Below are positions 8,677-16,642 of a DNA stretch of 64,000 nt, piece by piece. The DNA comes from Pseudonocardia sulfidoxydans NBRC 16205 (lineage in GTDB: Bacteria > Actinomycetota > Actinomycetes > Mycobacteriales > Pseudonocardiaceae), in the NCBI RefSeq assembly GCF_007989085.1, contig NZ_BJVJ01000031.1:1-64000 (forward strand), given 5' to 3'. Both the position numbers and the translations under genes were made by a program. Each line of letters starts with the position of its first letter. Positions within the stretch are counted from its first letter, which is position 1. A model generated the notes under the pieces. That model was not told where the DNA came from. It made no database searches and saw only the letters and a program-made list of their open reading frames with translations.

Positions 8677-9651
8677 ATGACGGCCACGAGCAGCGGTATC
8701 GACGTCCACACCCTGGAGGAGGCGGTCCGGCGCGCGACCCGCGCCCCGTCGATCCACAACACCCAGCCCTGGCGGTGGCGGGTGGAACCGGGCCGGATCG
8801 AACTGCACGCCGACGCCGACCGTCGCCTCGTCGCGACCGACCCCGACGGCCGCGACCTGCTGGTCAGCTGCGGTGCGGCGCTGGAGTACCTGCGCGTGGC
8901 CCTCGCCGGAGTCGGGGCGGGGAGCACGACGCAGCGCTTCCCCGATCCCGAACAGCGCGACCACCTCGCGACGGTCACGGTCGTCGACGGGCACACGATG
9001 CTCGACGACGAGAACCTCTACGCCCAGCTCGACCGCCGCCGGTCCGACCGCAGGCCCTACGACGCCGGCGCGCCCGCGCAGCTCGTCCGGGCGCTGGCCC
9101 GGCGGGCGCGCGCCCTCGGCGCCGACCTCGTCGCCGTCGAGGGGCAGGCCCGTGACCGGCTGATCCGCGCCCTCGACGACGCCGCCACCGGCCAGCCGCA
9201 CCGGCCCGGCTACCTCGCCGAGCTGCTGGCCTGGACCCACCGCTACGCCGGCGCCCGCGACGGTGTGCCCGCCACGGCCGTCCCCAAGGCCGGTCCCGGC
9301 GGCGACGCCCGGCACCTGCAGCGGTTCCCGACGGGCAGCCTGCCCCACCGCACGGCGCTCGGGCCGGACGCGGGGACGCTCTGCGTCGTCACCACCGCCG
9401 GCGACGACCGGTTGGACCGGCTGCGCGCGGGCGAAGCCGTCGCCGCGGTGCTGCTCGCGGCCACCGCGGCCGGTTACGCCACCTGCCCGCTCAGCCAGGC
9501 CCTGGAGCTGACGACGACCCGCACCCGTGTGCAGGCGGCCGCCGGGGCCATCGGCTACCCGCAGCTGCTGCTCCGCATCGGGCGGCCCGCCGAGAACTGC
9601 GGCCCGGTCCCGGAGACACCCCGTCGCGCGGTGTCGCACCTGCTGTTCTGA
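8677..9651 (+). CDS. acg: Acg-family FMN nitroreductase-fold protein
   Basis: 324 aa. The N-terminal segment RAPSIHNTQPW is the signature of the Acg (Rv2032-like) nitroreductase family, followed by repeated nitroreductase-fold motifs (RRRSDRRPYD, CPLSQALELTTTR, and a C-terminal PQLLLRIGRP). Family members bind and appear to sequester FMN and are strongly induced by DosR in mycobacteria. The ATG at 8677 follows GAGAGGAG. The upstream DosR-like double box fits that regulon. Catalytic activity is uncertain because several family members lack a substrate pocket. Confidence 0.85.
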   Translation: MTATSSGIDVHTLEEAVRRATRAPSIHNTQPWRWRVEPGRIELHADADRRLVATDPDGRDLLVSCGAALEYLRVALAGVGAGSTTQRFPDPEQRDHLATVTVVDGHTMLDDENLYAQLDRRRSDRRPYDAGAPAQLVRALARRARALGADLVAVEGQARDRLIRALDDAATGQPHRPGYLAELLAWTHRYAGARDGVPATAVPKAGPGGDARHLQRFPTGSLPHRTALGPDAGTLCVVTTAGDDRLDRLRAGEAVAAVLLAATAAGYATCPLSQALELTTTRTRVQAAAGAIGYPQLLLRIGRPAENCGPVPETPRRAVSHLLF

Positions 9652-9667
9652 AGGCACCCGTTCTGCA

Positions 9668-9709
9668 GGAACGGCACTTCCCGCCACCGGCCGGCGGTGG
9701 TGCCGTTCC
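9668..9709. terminator. Bidirectional hairpin between acg and the universal stress gene
   Basis: GGAACGGCAC and GTGCCGTTCC pair perfectly, with a further internal CCGCCACCGG/CCGGCGGTGG stem. It lies 17 bp after the acg stop and 19 bp before the stop of the convergent universal stress gene. No U-tract, as is usual in GC-rich actinobacteria. Confidence 0.7.
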
Positions 9710-9727
9710 CGCACGCCGTCGGGGCGC

Positions 9728-10615
9728 TCAACCGGTTCCGCGCACCACCGCGACCGGGCACGGCGCGTGGTGGAGCAGGCCCTGGCTCACCGAGCCCACC
9801 AGCAGACCCCGCGCCGGGCCGTAGCCACGCGAGCCCACGACGACCAGCGCCGCACCCTCGGCCGCAGCGACCAGTGCCCGGACCGCGCCGTCGCGCACGA
9901 CCAACTCCCGGACCTCGACGTCCGGGTGTTTCGCCGTCCACGGCGCCACGGCGTCGACGAGCACACGCTGCTGCTGCACCGCCATGGCGTCCCAGTCGGC
10001 GTAGGCGCCCAGCAGGGGGTCGATGCCCGGGTCGATCCAGGCGTGCACGGCGACGAGCGGGACCCCGCGGCGCGACGCCTCCTCGAACGCGAACCCGACG
10101 GCCGCCTCCCCGCCCACCGACTCGCCCACACCGACGACGACCGGGGCGCCACGCCCCACCGCACGCCCGTCGCCACGGACGACGACCACCGGGCAGCGCG
10201 CGTGCGCCGCGACCGACACCCCCGCCGACCCGACCAGCAGGCCGGTGAACCCACCGTTGCCCCGGTTCCCGACGACGAGCAGCGCCGCCCCGTCCGCCTC
10301 GTCCATCAGCACCGTCGACACCGCCCCGCTGCGCACGCGGACGTCGACGTCCACGTCGGGGGCGGCGGCGATCGCGGCCGCGGCGGCGTCGTCGACCGTG
10401 TCGCGGGCGGCGCTCAGCAGTGCGTCGCGGGCCACGTCGGCCTCGGGCTCGGGGATCGCGCGCGTCGCGTGGCCGTCCCAGCCGACGACCGTGACCACCC
10501 GCAGGCCCACGCCGCGCCGCCGGGCCTCGCCGGCCGCCCAGCGCGCCGCCGCCAGCGCCGGACCCGATCCGTCGACGCCCACGACGACGGCGCCGTTCGC
10601 GGAGACGATGTTCAT
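9728..10615 (-). CDS. Tandem universal stress protein
   Basis: 295 aa with two Usp domains. The first (about 8-145) starts VVVGVDGSGPALAAARWA and carries the ATP-binding GNRGNGGFTGLLVGS loop. The second (about 155-290) has the matching GSRGYGPARGLLVGS loop. Both loops keep the G-x2-G-x9-G-S pattern of ATP-binding Usps. Tandem Usps are the commonest class of DosR-regulon genes. The ATG at 10615 follows AGGAGG at 7 bp; a DosR-type box lies about 110 bp upstream at 10724. Confidence 0.9.
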   Translation of the reverse strand: MNIVSANGAVVVGVDGSGPALAAARWAAGEARRRGVGLRVVTVVGWDGHATRAIPEPEADVARDALLSAARDTVDDAAAAAIAAAPDVDVDVRVRSGAVSTVLMDEADGAALLVVGNRGNGGFTGLLVGSAGVSVAAHARCPVVVVRGDGRAVGRGAPVVVGVGESVGGEAAVGFAFEEASRRGVPLVAVHAWIDPGIDPLLGAYADWDAMAVQQQRVLVDAVAPWTAKHPDVEVRELVVRDGAVRALVAAAEGAALVVVGSRGYGPARGLLVGSVSQGLLHHAPCPVAVVRGTG

Positions 10616-10723
10616 GGTTCCTCCTGTCCGGTCCACCCGGTCACCACCGACGATCGCCGTCGCGACGTCGACGCCGCCGCGGTTCTCCGGCCCGCGTCCG
10701 CAGGCCGTGCGACCCGTGCAGAA

Positions 10724-10737
10724 GGGTCCGAGGTCCC
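10724..10737 (-). promoter_or_regulatory. DosR/DevR-type box in front of the universal stress gene
   Basis: Read on the minus strand: GGGACCTCGGACCC, arms GGG..C/G..CCC close to the DosR core. It sits 5 bp after the PPOX stop and 109 bp before the universal stress gene, giving the latter its own probable promoter. Confidence 0.5.
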
Positions 10738-10742
10738 GGCGC

Positions 10743-11150
10743 TCAGCCGTGGCGGGCGTGCAGCCCCGTCAGCCGTGCCGGGCGCAGGGCGAGCGCCGTG
10801 GCCGACGGGCCGCCGGTCCAGGGCCCGTGCAACCGGGGGCGCAGCCGCAGGGCCTCGGCCGGGGCCAGCGCGAACGTCTCCCCCACGGCCAGCACCGTCC
10901 ACGCGCGGGCGGACGCCTCGTCGAACCCGTCGGTCTCGAAGGCCGCGACCGCGTTGCCGACGATCGCGCGCGCGACGGCCGCGTCGTCGACGGCGAACAC
11001 GATCCGCCCGCGGTCCCACGCGTAGCCGACGGGCCTGCTCTCCGGCAGCGCCCGGCGGGTGAACACGATCCGCCCGACGTGCCCCGTCGCCAGCAACGCG
11101 CGGCAGTCGACGGCGTCGATGTCGGCGAGGTACGGGGTCGGCGTGCTCAT
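10743..11150 (-). CDS. Pyridoxamine 5'-phosphate oxidase-fold flavin-binding protein
   Basis: 135-aa split-barrel PPOX-type protein. LLATGHVGRIVFTRRALPES and GYAWDRGRIVFAVDD form the nucleotide/flavin-binding strands, followed by AWTVLAVGETFAL. Small proteins of this kind accompany Usps and DevR systems in actinobacteria. The start at 11150 is the first in-frame ATG and no close Shine-Dalgarno is obvious. A box reading GGACCTTCGGCCC lies 36 bp upstream, so it probably belongs to the same regulon. Cofactor (FMN or F420) not determinable. Confidence 0.75.
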   Translation of the reverse strand: MSTPTPYLADIDAVDCRALLATGHVGRIVFTRRALPESRPVGYAWDRGRIVFAVDDAAVARAIVGNAVAAFETDGFDEASARAWTVLAVGETFALAPAEALRLRPRLHGPWTGGPSATALALRPARLTGLHARHG

Positions 11151-11185
11151 CCCGCCAGCGTCACCGCCCGGGCCGCCCGCGCGCA

Positions 11186-11198
11186 GGGCCGAAGGTCC
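11186..11198 (-). promoter_or_regulatory. DosR/DevR-type box in front of the PPOX gene
   Basis: Minus-strand GGACCTTCGGCCC, 36 bp before the PPOX start. A second partial site is at 11215-11226 (GGGTCCCGTCCT). Also noted nearby: a short direct repeat GTGATCCCCG-TCAG at 11230-11278 flanking the kinase stop. Confidence 0.45.
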
Positions 11199-11259
11199 GC
11201 ATCCGCACCGGCGAGGGTCCCGTCCTCAAGTGATCCCCGTCGTCAGGTGATCCCCGCCG

Positions 11260-13011
11260 TCAGGTGATCCCCGCCGTCCAGGTCAGTCTGCTACCGCCGC
11301 CCGGCCCGGGCGCGAGCGCGAACGTGCCGCCGCGGCGCTCGGCCCGGCGTTGCAGGTTGGCCAGCCCGCTGCGCCGCCCGCCCTCGCCCGGGCCGCGGCC
11401 GTCGTCGGCGACGACGAGCTCGACGAGCCCGGCCCCCGGGTCGACGACCAGGTCGACCTCGACGTGCGCCGCCGCGGCGTGCTTGGCCACGTTGGTGAGT
11501 GCCTCGCGCAGCACCGCGACGAGGTCGTCGACGAGCTCGTCGTCGCCGGAGAGCGTGTCGGCGGGGCCGGTGAACCGCAGCGCCGGGCCGAAGCCGAGCA
11601 CCTCGGCGGCCTCGTCGACGACCCGCAGGACCGACACCCGCAGGCCGTGGGCGTCGTCGGGCTGCTGCAGCGCGAAGATCGTGGTGCGGATCCGGGCGAT
11701 GGTGTCATCCAGGTCGCCGACGACACCGCGCAGCCGCTCGGCCTGCGCGTCGGCCTGCGGATCGCCGCCGAGGCGCGCGGCGACGGCCTGCAACGACAGG
11801 CCCGCCCCGAACAGCCGCTGGATGACGTGGTCGTGCAGGTCGGCGGCGATGCGTTCGCGCTCGTCGAGCATCCGCAGCCGTTCCCGCTCGGTCCTGCCCT
11901 CCGCCAGCTCGAGGGCGACAGCGGCCTGGTTGGCGAACCCGGCGACGAGCTGCAGGTCGTCGTCGCGGAACACCGGCCCGCCCCGCCCGCGCACGACCGT
12001 CAGCACCCCCTCGGTGCGCGACGGGCCCACCAGCGGGACCACGAGCATCGGGCCCGCGTCGAAGCGGCCCGCGGTGAGCGCCGGACCGAGGCCGGGCAGT
12101 TCGTCGGGGCCGATGAGCCGCAGCGCCGTCGCCGATGTGAACACCTCGCCGGTCACCGAGCCCCGCATCGGGTACGCCCGGAACCGCAGCTCGTCGACGA
12201 CGTCGCCGAGACCGGGCGCGGCGTCGACGATGTCGACGCGCAGCGTGTCCGGGCGGTCCGCGTCGGGCCGCACCAGCACGGCGACGTCGGCGCCCGCCAG
12301 CTCCCGGCTCCGCTCGACGATCAGCCGCAGCGGCCCGGCGCCTGGCGCGTCGAGCATCTCGCGGGTGACGGCCGCCGTCGCCGCCATCCACTCGCCGCGG
12401 ACCGTCACCGCCCGGAACAGCCGGGCGTTGTCGATCGCGACGGCCGCCGTCGCCGCCAGCGCCCGGGCCAGCTCCTCGTCCTCGGCACTGAACTCCCCGC
12501 GCTCGCTCTCGGTCAGGTAGAGGTTGCCGAACACCTCCTCACGGATGCGGATCGGCACCCCCAGGAAGCTCTCCATCACCGGATGGCCGGGCGGGAAGCC
12601 AGACGACCGCGGGTCGTCGGCGACGTGGCGCAACCGGATCGGCGCGCCCCCGGTGATCACCGTGCCCAGCAGCCCCCGACCCGCGGGCAGGTCGCCGATG
12701 CGCGCCACGGTCTCGTCGTCGAGTCCGGTGTGGACGAACTCGGCCAGCCCGCCGGCATCGGCCAGCACCCCGAGCGCGGCGTAGCGGGCGCCGAGCAGGG
12801 TCCGCGCCGACTCGACGATGCGGCGCAGCACGACCGGCAGCTCCAGGTCCCCGACGATCGCCTGGCTGGCCTGCAGCAACCCGCGCAGCCTGCCCTGGGC
12901 GGCCATGACCTCACCCGCCCGGTCGACCAGCTGGCCCAGCAGCTGGTCGAGCTCCAGGCGCGGCAGGTCCGGGAAGGTCAGCGCCGGCTCGGCGTCCTCG
13001 TCCGGGGACAT
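11260..13011 (-). CDS. devS: DevS/DosT-like GAF-GAF sensor histidine kinase
   Basis: 583 aa, close to the 578 aa of mycobacterial DevS. GAF-A spans about 55-195 with SGFPPGHPVMESFLGVPIRI; H143 sits where DevS has its proximal haem histidine. GAF-B spans about 210-370. The HisKA_3 box ERERIAADLHDHVIQRLFG gives phospho-acceptor H393 (H395 in DevS), and a C-terminal HATPase contains EALTNVAKHA and DDGRGPG. It should sense O2/NO/CO or redox state and phosphorylate the DevR-like regulator at 109-753. The ATG at 13011 was chosen for domain fit; a perfect GGGACCCTGGTCCC box is 56 bp upstream. Confidence 0.85.
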   Translation of the reverse strand: MSPDEDAEPALTFPDLPRLELDQLLGQLVDRAGEVMAAQGRLRGLLQASQAIVGDLELPVVLRRIVESARTLLGARYAALGVLADAGGLAEFVHTGLDDETVARIGDLPAGRGLLGTVITGGAPIRLRHVADDPRSSGFPPGHPVMESFLGVPIRIREEVFGNLYLTESERGEFSAEDEELARALAATAAVAIDNARLFRAVTVRGEWMAATAAVTREMLDAPGAGPLRLIVERSRELAGADVAVLVRPDADRPDTLRVDIVDAAPGLGDVVDELRFRAYPMRGSVTGEVFTSATALRLIGPDELPGLGPALTAGRFDAGPMLVVPLVGPSRTEGVLTVVRGRGGPVFRDDDLQLVAGFANQAAVALELAEGRTERERLRMLDERERIAADLHDHVIQRLFGAGLSLQAVAARLGGDPQADAQAERLRGVVGDLDDTIARIRTTIFALQQPDDAHGLRVSVLRVVDEAAEVLGFGPALRFTGPADTLSGDDELVDDLVAVLREALTNVAKHAAAAHVEVDLVVDPGAGLVELVVADDGRGPGEGGRRSGLANLQRRAERRGGTFALAPGPGGGSRLTWTAGIT

Positions 13012-13066
13012 GCCCGCCGACGCTACCGAGCACCACGTCCTCGCAGCCATGCCGTCCGGCGCCTGC

Positions 13067-13080
13067 GGGACCCTGGTCCC
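13067..13080. promoter_or_regulatory. DosR/DevR-type box in front of the sensor kinase
   Basis: GGGACCCTGGTCCC is a perfect 6+6 palindrome around two bases, the best-formed site of the set, 56 bp before the kinase start. It implies positive autoregulation of the two-component system (inference). Confidence 0.55.
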
Positions 13081-13119
13081 GGGCCGGTCGTGACCTCCGG
13101 TGCCGCCCGAGGGGCAACC

Positions 13120-13178
13120 CCGAGTTCGACGAGGGACTGGTTCGATCTTGGTCGGAACCAATCTCATGTCGAGCTCGG
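13120..13178. repeat. 59-bp double-hairpin repeat, copy 1
   Basis: Outer arms CCGAGTTCGAC/GTCGAGCTCGG (one mismatch) enclose an inner TGGTTC...GAACCA stem. The same 59-bp element recurs at 30822-30880 with matching ends and length. It sits 9 bp after the 3' end of the PPOX-type gene at 13187 on the minus strand and could terminate its transcript, or be a mobile or REP-like element. Confidence 0.75.
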
Positions 13179-13186
13179 CGTTGGCG

Positions 13187-13849
13187 TCACGAGCGGTTCG
13201 CGACGTATCCCGGGACCGCGACACCTGCTTCCAGCTGCGGGCAGGGCTGCGGCTCGCCCCAGGTCGTCACCACGGGGAGCACGCCCGCCCAGCACTGCGC
13301 GGTGGCGACGTCGTCGTCCTCGTCGCCGGGTGGGCCCGACCGCACCTTGACGCTCGCCTCCGTCGTGTCGAGGGCGAGCAGCAGCGTGGCGGCGAGCTCC
13401 TTGCGCGTCGGTTCGCGGACGTGGCCCCACGATCCCGGCGCCATGTGCTCGGCCAGCGCCCGCAGCCCGGCGAGCTTCTCCGTCCCGTCGTCGACCCGGC
13501 GGGCGAGGCCGTGGACCACCGCGCAGCGGTAGTTGACGGAATGACTGAACGCCGAGCGCGCATAGACGATCCCGTCGACGAGGGTGACCGTCACGCACAC
13601 CGGCGTCGCCTCGGCGGCACGCAGGCTGGTGGCCGCCGAGGAGCCGTGCAGGTAGAGGACGTCGCCGATCCGGCCGTAGCCGGTGGGCAGGACGAGCGGC
13701 GCTCCGTCGACCGTGACACCGAGATGGCACACGAGCCCCGCGTCCAGCACGGCATGGAGGTCGCGCCGATCGGTCCGCGCCCGGTCCGGGTACCGACCCA
13801 GCCGCGTCCGCGCCGTCGACGACAACGGAGTCGAATCGATTCGCGTCAT
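13187..13849 (-). CDS. Pyridoxamine 5'-phosphate oxidase family FMN-binding protein
   Basis: 220 aa. RRDLHAVLDAGLVCHLGV and ADGAPLVLP-type strands, GRIGDVLYLHGSSAATSLR and FSHSVNYRCAVVHG are hallmarks of the Pyridox_ox_2 / FMN-binding split-barrel group, often annotated as nitroimidazole-resistance or flavin-nucleotide-binding proteins. The ATG at 13849 is used because a longer GTG start at 14008 would run back over the divergent promoter of the aldehyde dehydrogenase. It follows the DevS gene block, but no DosR-type box was seen before it. Confidence 0.8.
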   Translation of the reverse strand: MTRIDSTPLSSTARTRLGRYPDRARTDRRDLHAVLDAGLVCHLGVTVDGAPLVLPTGYGRIGDVLYLHGSSAATSLRAAEATPVCVTVTLVDGIVYARSAFSHSVNYRCAVVHGLARRVDDGTEKLAGLRALAEHMAPGSWGHVREPTRKELAATLLLALDTTEASVKVRSGPPGDEDDDVATAQCWAGVLPVVTTWGEPQPCPQLEAGVAVPGYVANRS

Positions 13850-13909
13850 GACGTCGTAGCGTGCCCCCTCGCCACCTCGAACGGAAGAGCTGGGCGCAGC
13901 CAAGAGCGG

Positions 13910-13939
13910 TTGACCTGTGTCCCGCGCCCTCACTAGGGT
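13910..13939 (+). promoter_or_regulatory. Promoter of the aldehyde dehydrogenase gene
   Basis: TTGACC (13910-13915), 18-bp spacer, TAGGGT (13934-13939). The LacI-type operator at 13944-13957 begins five bases after the -10 element, a classic repressor position. The same layout is found before the CoA-transferase and the cupin gene. Confidence 0.55.
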
Positions 13940-13943
13940 CGAC

Positions 13944-13957
13944 GCGAAACGTTTATA
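13944..13957. promoter_or_regulatory. LacI-type operator before the aldehyde dehydrogenase
   Basis: GCGAAACGTTTATA with the AAACGTTT palindromic core typical of LacI/GalR-family operators. Related sites (GAAAC-N-N-TTC form) lie at 17777, 17957, 21836, 22046 and 22205. Likely ligand: the LacI-type regulator at 19815-20840. Confidence 0.55.
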
Positions 13958-14009
13958 TGCTGGCGGCAGCTGACGCCGCCCCTCCCTGCCCACCAACCGA
14001 GGAGCCACG

Positions 14010-15437
14010 ATGCCGAACGCCGACCGCTTCTACATCGGGGGCGAGTGGGTGGCCCCCACGACAACCGCCACGACGGGCATCGTCGACCCGTCCACCGAAC
14101 AGGAGATCGGCCGCGTCGCCCTCGGTGGCGCCGCCGACGTCGACCACGCCGTCGCCGCCGCCCGCGCCGCCTTCCACACCTTCTCCGAGACCACCGTGGC
14201 CGAGCGGGCCGCCCTGCTCGACCGCGTCGTCGAGGTCTACCAGGCCCGCTCCGCCGACATCGCCGACGCCCTGATGGCCGAGATGGGCGCCCCGGCAGGT
14301 CTCGCCCACACCGCGCAGATCGGCGCCGGGCTGGGCCAGTTCGCCTCCGCACTCGACACCCTGAAGAACTTCGCGTTCGAGGAGACCCGCGGCACCACCC
14401 GCATCCGCCACGAACCGATCGGGGTCTGCGGTCTGATCACGCCGTGGAACTGGCCGCCGCTGCTGATCGCGGCCAAGGTCGGACCGGCACTGGCCGCAGG
14501 CTGCACGATGGTGCTCAAACCCTCCGAGCTCGCACCGCTCAACGCCGTCGTCATCGCAGAGATCCTGCACGAGGCGGGGGTGCCCGCCGGAGTGTTCAAC
14601 CTCGTCCACGGCGACGGCCCGACCGTCGGCGCCGCCCTCGCCGCACACCCGGACGTCGACATGATCTCGTTCACCGGTTCCACCCGGGCCGGGATCGAGG
14701 TCGCCCGCAACGCCGCCCCGACGGTCAAACGCGTGGCGCAGGAGCTCGGCGGCAAGTCCGCCAACATCATCCTCGACGACGCCGACCTCGCGACCGTCGT
14801 GCCCCGCGACATGGGCGACGTCGTCGCCAACTCCGGACAGTCGTGCAACGCGGGCAGCAGATGGCTGGTCCCCGAGTCGAAGCTGGAGGAAGTCGTCGCG
14901 CTCGCCAAGACCGCCGCCGAGGCGATCGTCGTCGGCCCGCCCGCCCGCGACGGCGTGACCATCGGGCCGGTCGTCTCACAGGCCGCGTACGACAAGGTGC
15001 AGCGACTGATCACCGGCGCCCTCGACGAGGGCGCGACGATCGTCGCCGGCGGGCCCGGCCGCCCGGACGGGCTCGACACCGGGTACTTCGTCCGGCCCAC
15101 CGTGCTCGCCGGCGTCACCAACGACATGCAGATCGCCCGCGAGGAGATCTTCGGGCCGGTCATCACGATCTCGACCTACCGCGACGAGGACGAGGCCGTC
15201 CGGCTGGCCAACGACACCGAGTACGGGCTCGCCGGCTTCGTGTCCTCGGCCGACCCGGAGCGGGCCCGGTCCATCGCCCGACGCATGCGGACCGGGATGG
15301 TGCACGTCAACGGCGCAGGTCTCGACTTCGCCGGCGCCTTCGGCGGCTACAAGCAGTCGGGCAACGGCCGCGAGTACGCCGACTTCGGCCTGCGGGAGTT
15401 CCTGGAGGTCAAGTCGGTCTTCGGCTACTCCACCTGA
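14010..15437 (+). CDS. NAD(P)-dependent aldehyde dehydrogenase
   Basis: 475 aa, full length for the ALDH superfamily. The cofactor-binding segment TPWNWPPLLIAAKVGPALAAGC, general-base Glu in ELGGKSANII and catalytic Cys in NSGQSCNAGSR are all intact, as is the C-terminal EEIFGPVITI. The ATG at 14010 follows GAGGAG. It stands alone in transcription but carries the same LacI-type operator as the two operons at 18-31 kb, so it is probably one of two aldehyde dehydrogenases of that pathway, oxidising for example a dialdehyde or glutarate semialdehyde (inference). The exact substrate cannot be read. Confidence 0.9.
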   Translation: MPNADRFYIGGEWVAPTTTATTGIVDPSTEQEIGRVALGGAADVDHAVAAARAAFHTFSETTVAERAALLDRVVEVYQARSADIADALMAEMGAPAGLAHTAQIGAGLGQFASALDTLKNFAFEETRGTTRIRHEPIGVCGLITPWNWPPLLIAAKVGPALAAGCTMVLKPSELAPLNAVVIAEILHEAGVPAGVFNLVHGDGPTVGAALAAHPDVDMISFTGSTRAGIEVARNAAPTVKRVAQELGGKSANIILDDADLATVVPRDMGDVVANSGQSCNAGSRWLVPESKLEEVVALAKTAAEAIVVGPPARDGVTIGPVVSQAAYDKVQRLITGALDEGATIVAGGPGRPDGLDTGYFVRPTVLAGVTNDMQIAREEIFGPVITISTYRDEDEAVRLANDTEYGLAGFVSSADPERARSIARRMRTGMVHVNGAGLDFAGAFGGYKQSGNGREYADFGLREFLEVKSVFGYST

Positions 15438-15449
15438 CCACCCCGAGCG

Positions 15450-15551
15450 CAACCTCACTGCTCTCCGAGCCCCTTTGGAGGACCGTGAGGTTGCGCGCCC
15501 GTTGGGGGCGACCGTGAGGTTGCACTCGTTGTGAGGCGACCGTGAGGTTGC
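15450..15551. repeat. GTGAGGTTGC repeat cluster
   Basis: CAACCTCAC (15450-15458) pairs with GTGAGGTTG (15485-15493), directly after the aldehyde dehydrogenase stop, so it could act as a terminator. GACCGTGAGGTTGC then recurs at 15514 and 15542, giving three direct copies 28-29 bp apart. Related elements are at 16278, 16475-16534, 46064 and 50789-50846. Confidence 0.7.
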
Positions 15552-15702
15552 GCCCGTTGTGAGGGCGGCCGCCCGGGGCTCCGGTCACCGCGCGGGTTGT
15601 CCGGTCGCAGCGCGGCTTGTCCCGTCACCGCGCGGGTTGTGGGCCGTGTTCTGACAGTGCAACCCGCGCGCTGATCGCAGGGCGTGGGTGACGACCCTGC
15701 GG

Positions 15703-16200
15703 CGGCTGCGGCCGCTGCGGCGGCCGAGCTGCGGCTGCGCGCGGTCTTCTCCGTCAGCGCGCGGGTTCTGCCGACGCCGCTCACCCTGGAAGCAGCCCGC
15801 CGAACACACACACCAGGTGCAGATCGAAGAAGACGCGCAACGACCGCAGTCCGCAGAGATCTCGGTGATCGCAGGGCCTGCGCGCCTGCGGCTGAACGCA
15901 GCGCGCGGCCTTCTCCGTCAGCACGCAGGTTCTACCGACGCCGCTCGCCCTGGAAGCAGCCCTCCCAACACACACACCAAGTGCAGATCGAAGAAGGCGC
16001 GCAACGGCCGCCGACCGCAGAGGTCTCGGTGATCGCAGGGCCCGCGACTACAGCCGAACACACCGCGCGGTTTGCCGGGTCGCCACACGGATTCTCCTGC
16101 CCTCGCTCGCCCTCGACGCTGCTCCCTGATCACACACCCTGGGTGCGGATCGGAGAATGCACGCGCCGACCGCCGCCCGCGGAGACCTCGGTGGTCGCAG
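15703..16200. repeat. Three tandem ~163-bp repeat units
   Basis: Landmarks repeat at fixed distance. GGAAGCAG occurs at 15788 and 15952; GGTGCAGATC-like at 15816, 15980 and 16142; GATCGCAGGG-like at 15867, 16031 and 16193 (periods 164 and 162). The first two units are close in sequence and the third is diverged. No unit codes for a conserved peptide in any frame. Confidence 0.75.
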
Positions 16201-16474
16201 GGTGCCTCGCGGGGTCTGCGCAGCAGCGGTCGACATCGGGCGTGGCCTCCAGTCGCATCGAAAGGACCCCGCCGGCAGTGAGGTTGCGCGCGGGTCCGCG
16301 GGCGCACCCCCATCGCTGGTCCGACGCCTCCTCGGACGACGCGAGGTTGCACCCGGACAACAGCCCCGCCGCGCAACCCGCCTTGCGCGCAACCCGACAG
16401 CGGCTCCGGTTGCGCCGCGCCGACCCCGCGCGGTGACAGCGTCCGGACAGCGGCAGCCGTCGCCACACCTCTAC

Positions 16475-16534
16475 CCCGCGCGCAACCTCACGGTTGTCCG
16501 GCGCCATTCGGACGACCGTGAGGTTGCGCGCGGG
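16475..16534. repeat. 60-bp hairpin with 19-bp perfect arms
   Basis: Left arm 16475-16493 (CCCGCGCGCAACCTCACGG) and right arm 16516-16534 are exact reverse complements. The 22-nt loop has its own GTCCG/CGGAC pairing. It is built from two inverted copies of the GTGAGGTTGCGCGCGGG element and lies about 110 bp after the 3' end of the CoA-transferase gene. Confidence 0.8.
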
Positions 16535-16642
16535 ATCCGCCGGCCCCGCGACGGCCCGAACCTGTCCGCGGGCCGGGGCTCAGCGGGCCCGGGCCTCAGC
16601 GGGGGCAGGGCTCAGCGGGCCCGGGGCCAGCGGGGGCGGGAC

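Larger units (their letters stand above)
15438..16642. other. 1.2-kb gene-free region full of repeats
   Basis: No reading frame here has a convincing start, codon pattern or domain. It holds a GTGAGGTTGC cluster (15450-15551), short GCGCGGGTTGT repeats (15590-15640), three ~163-bp tandem units (15703-16200), and a long perfect hairpin (16475-16534), followed by GGGCCGGGGCTCAGCGGGC-type short repeats (16570-16650). It separates the + strand aldehyde dehydrogenase from the convergent CoA-transferase. Confidence 0.75.

Noticed and set aside
13850-14008. Longer N-terminus for the PPOX gene from GTG 14008
   Set aside because: It would cover the divergent aldehyde dehydrogenase promoter and operator and adds a non-homologous tail; ATG 13849 fits the family.
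15703-16200. CRISPR array
   Set aside because: The units are ~163 bp with diverged sequence and no short identical repeats alternating with unique spacers; no cas genes.
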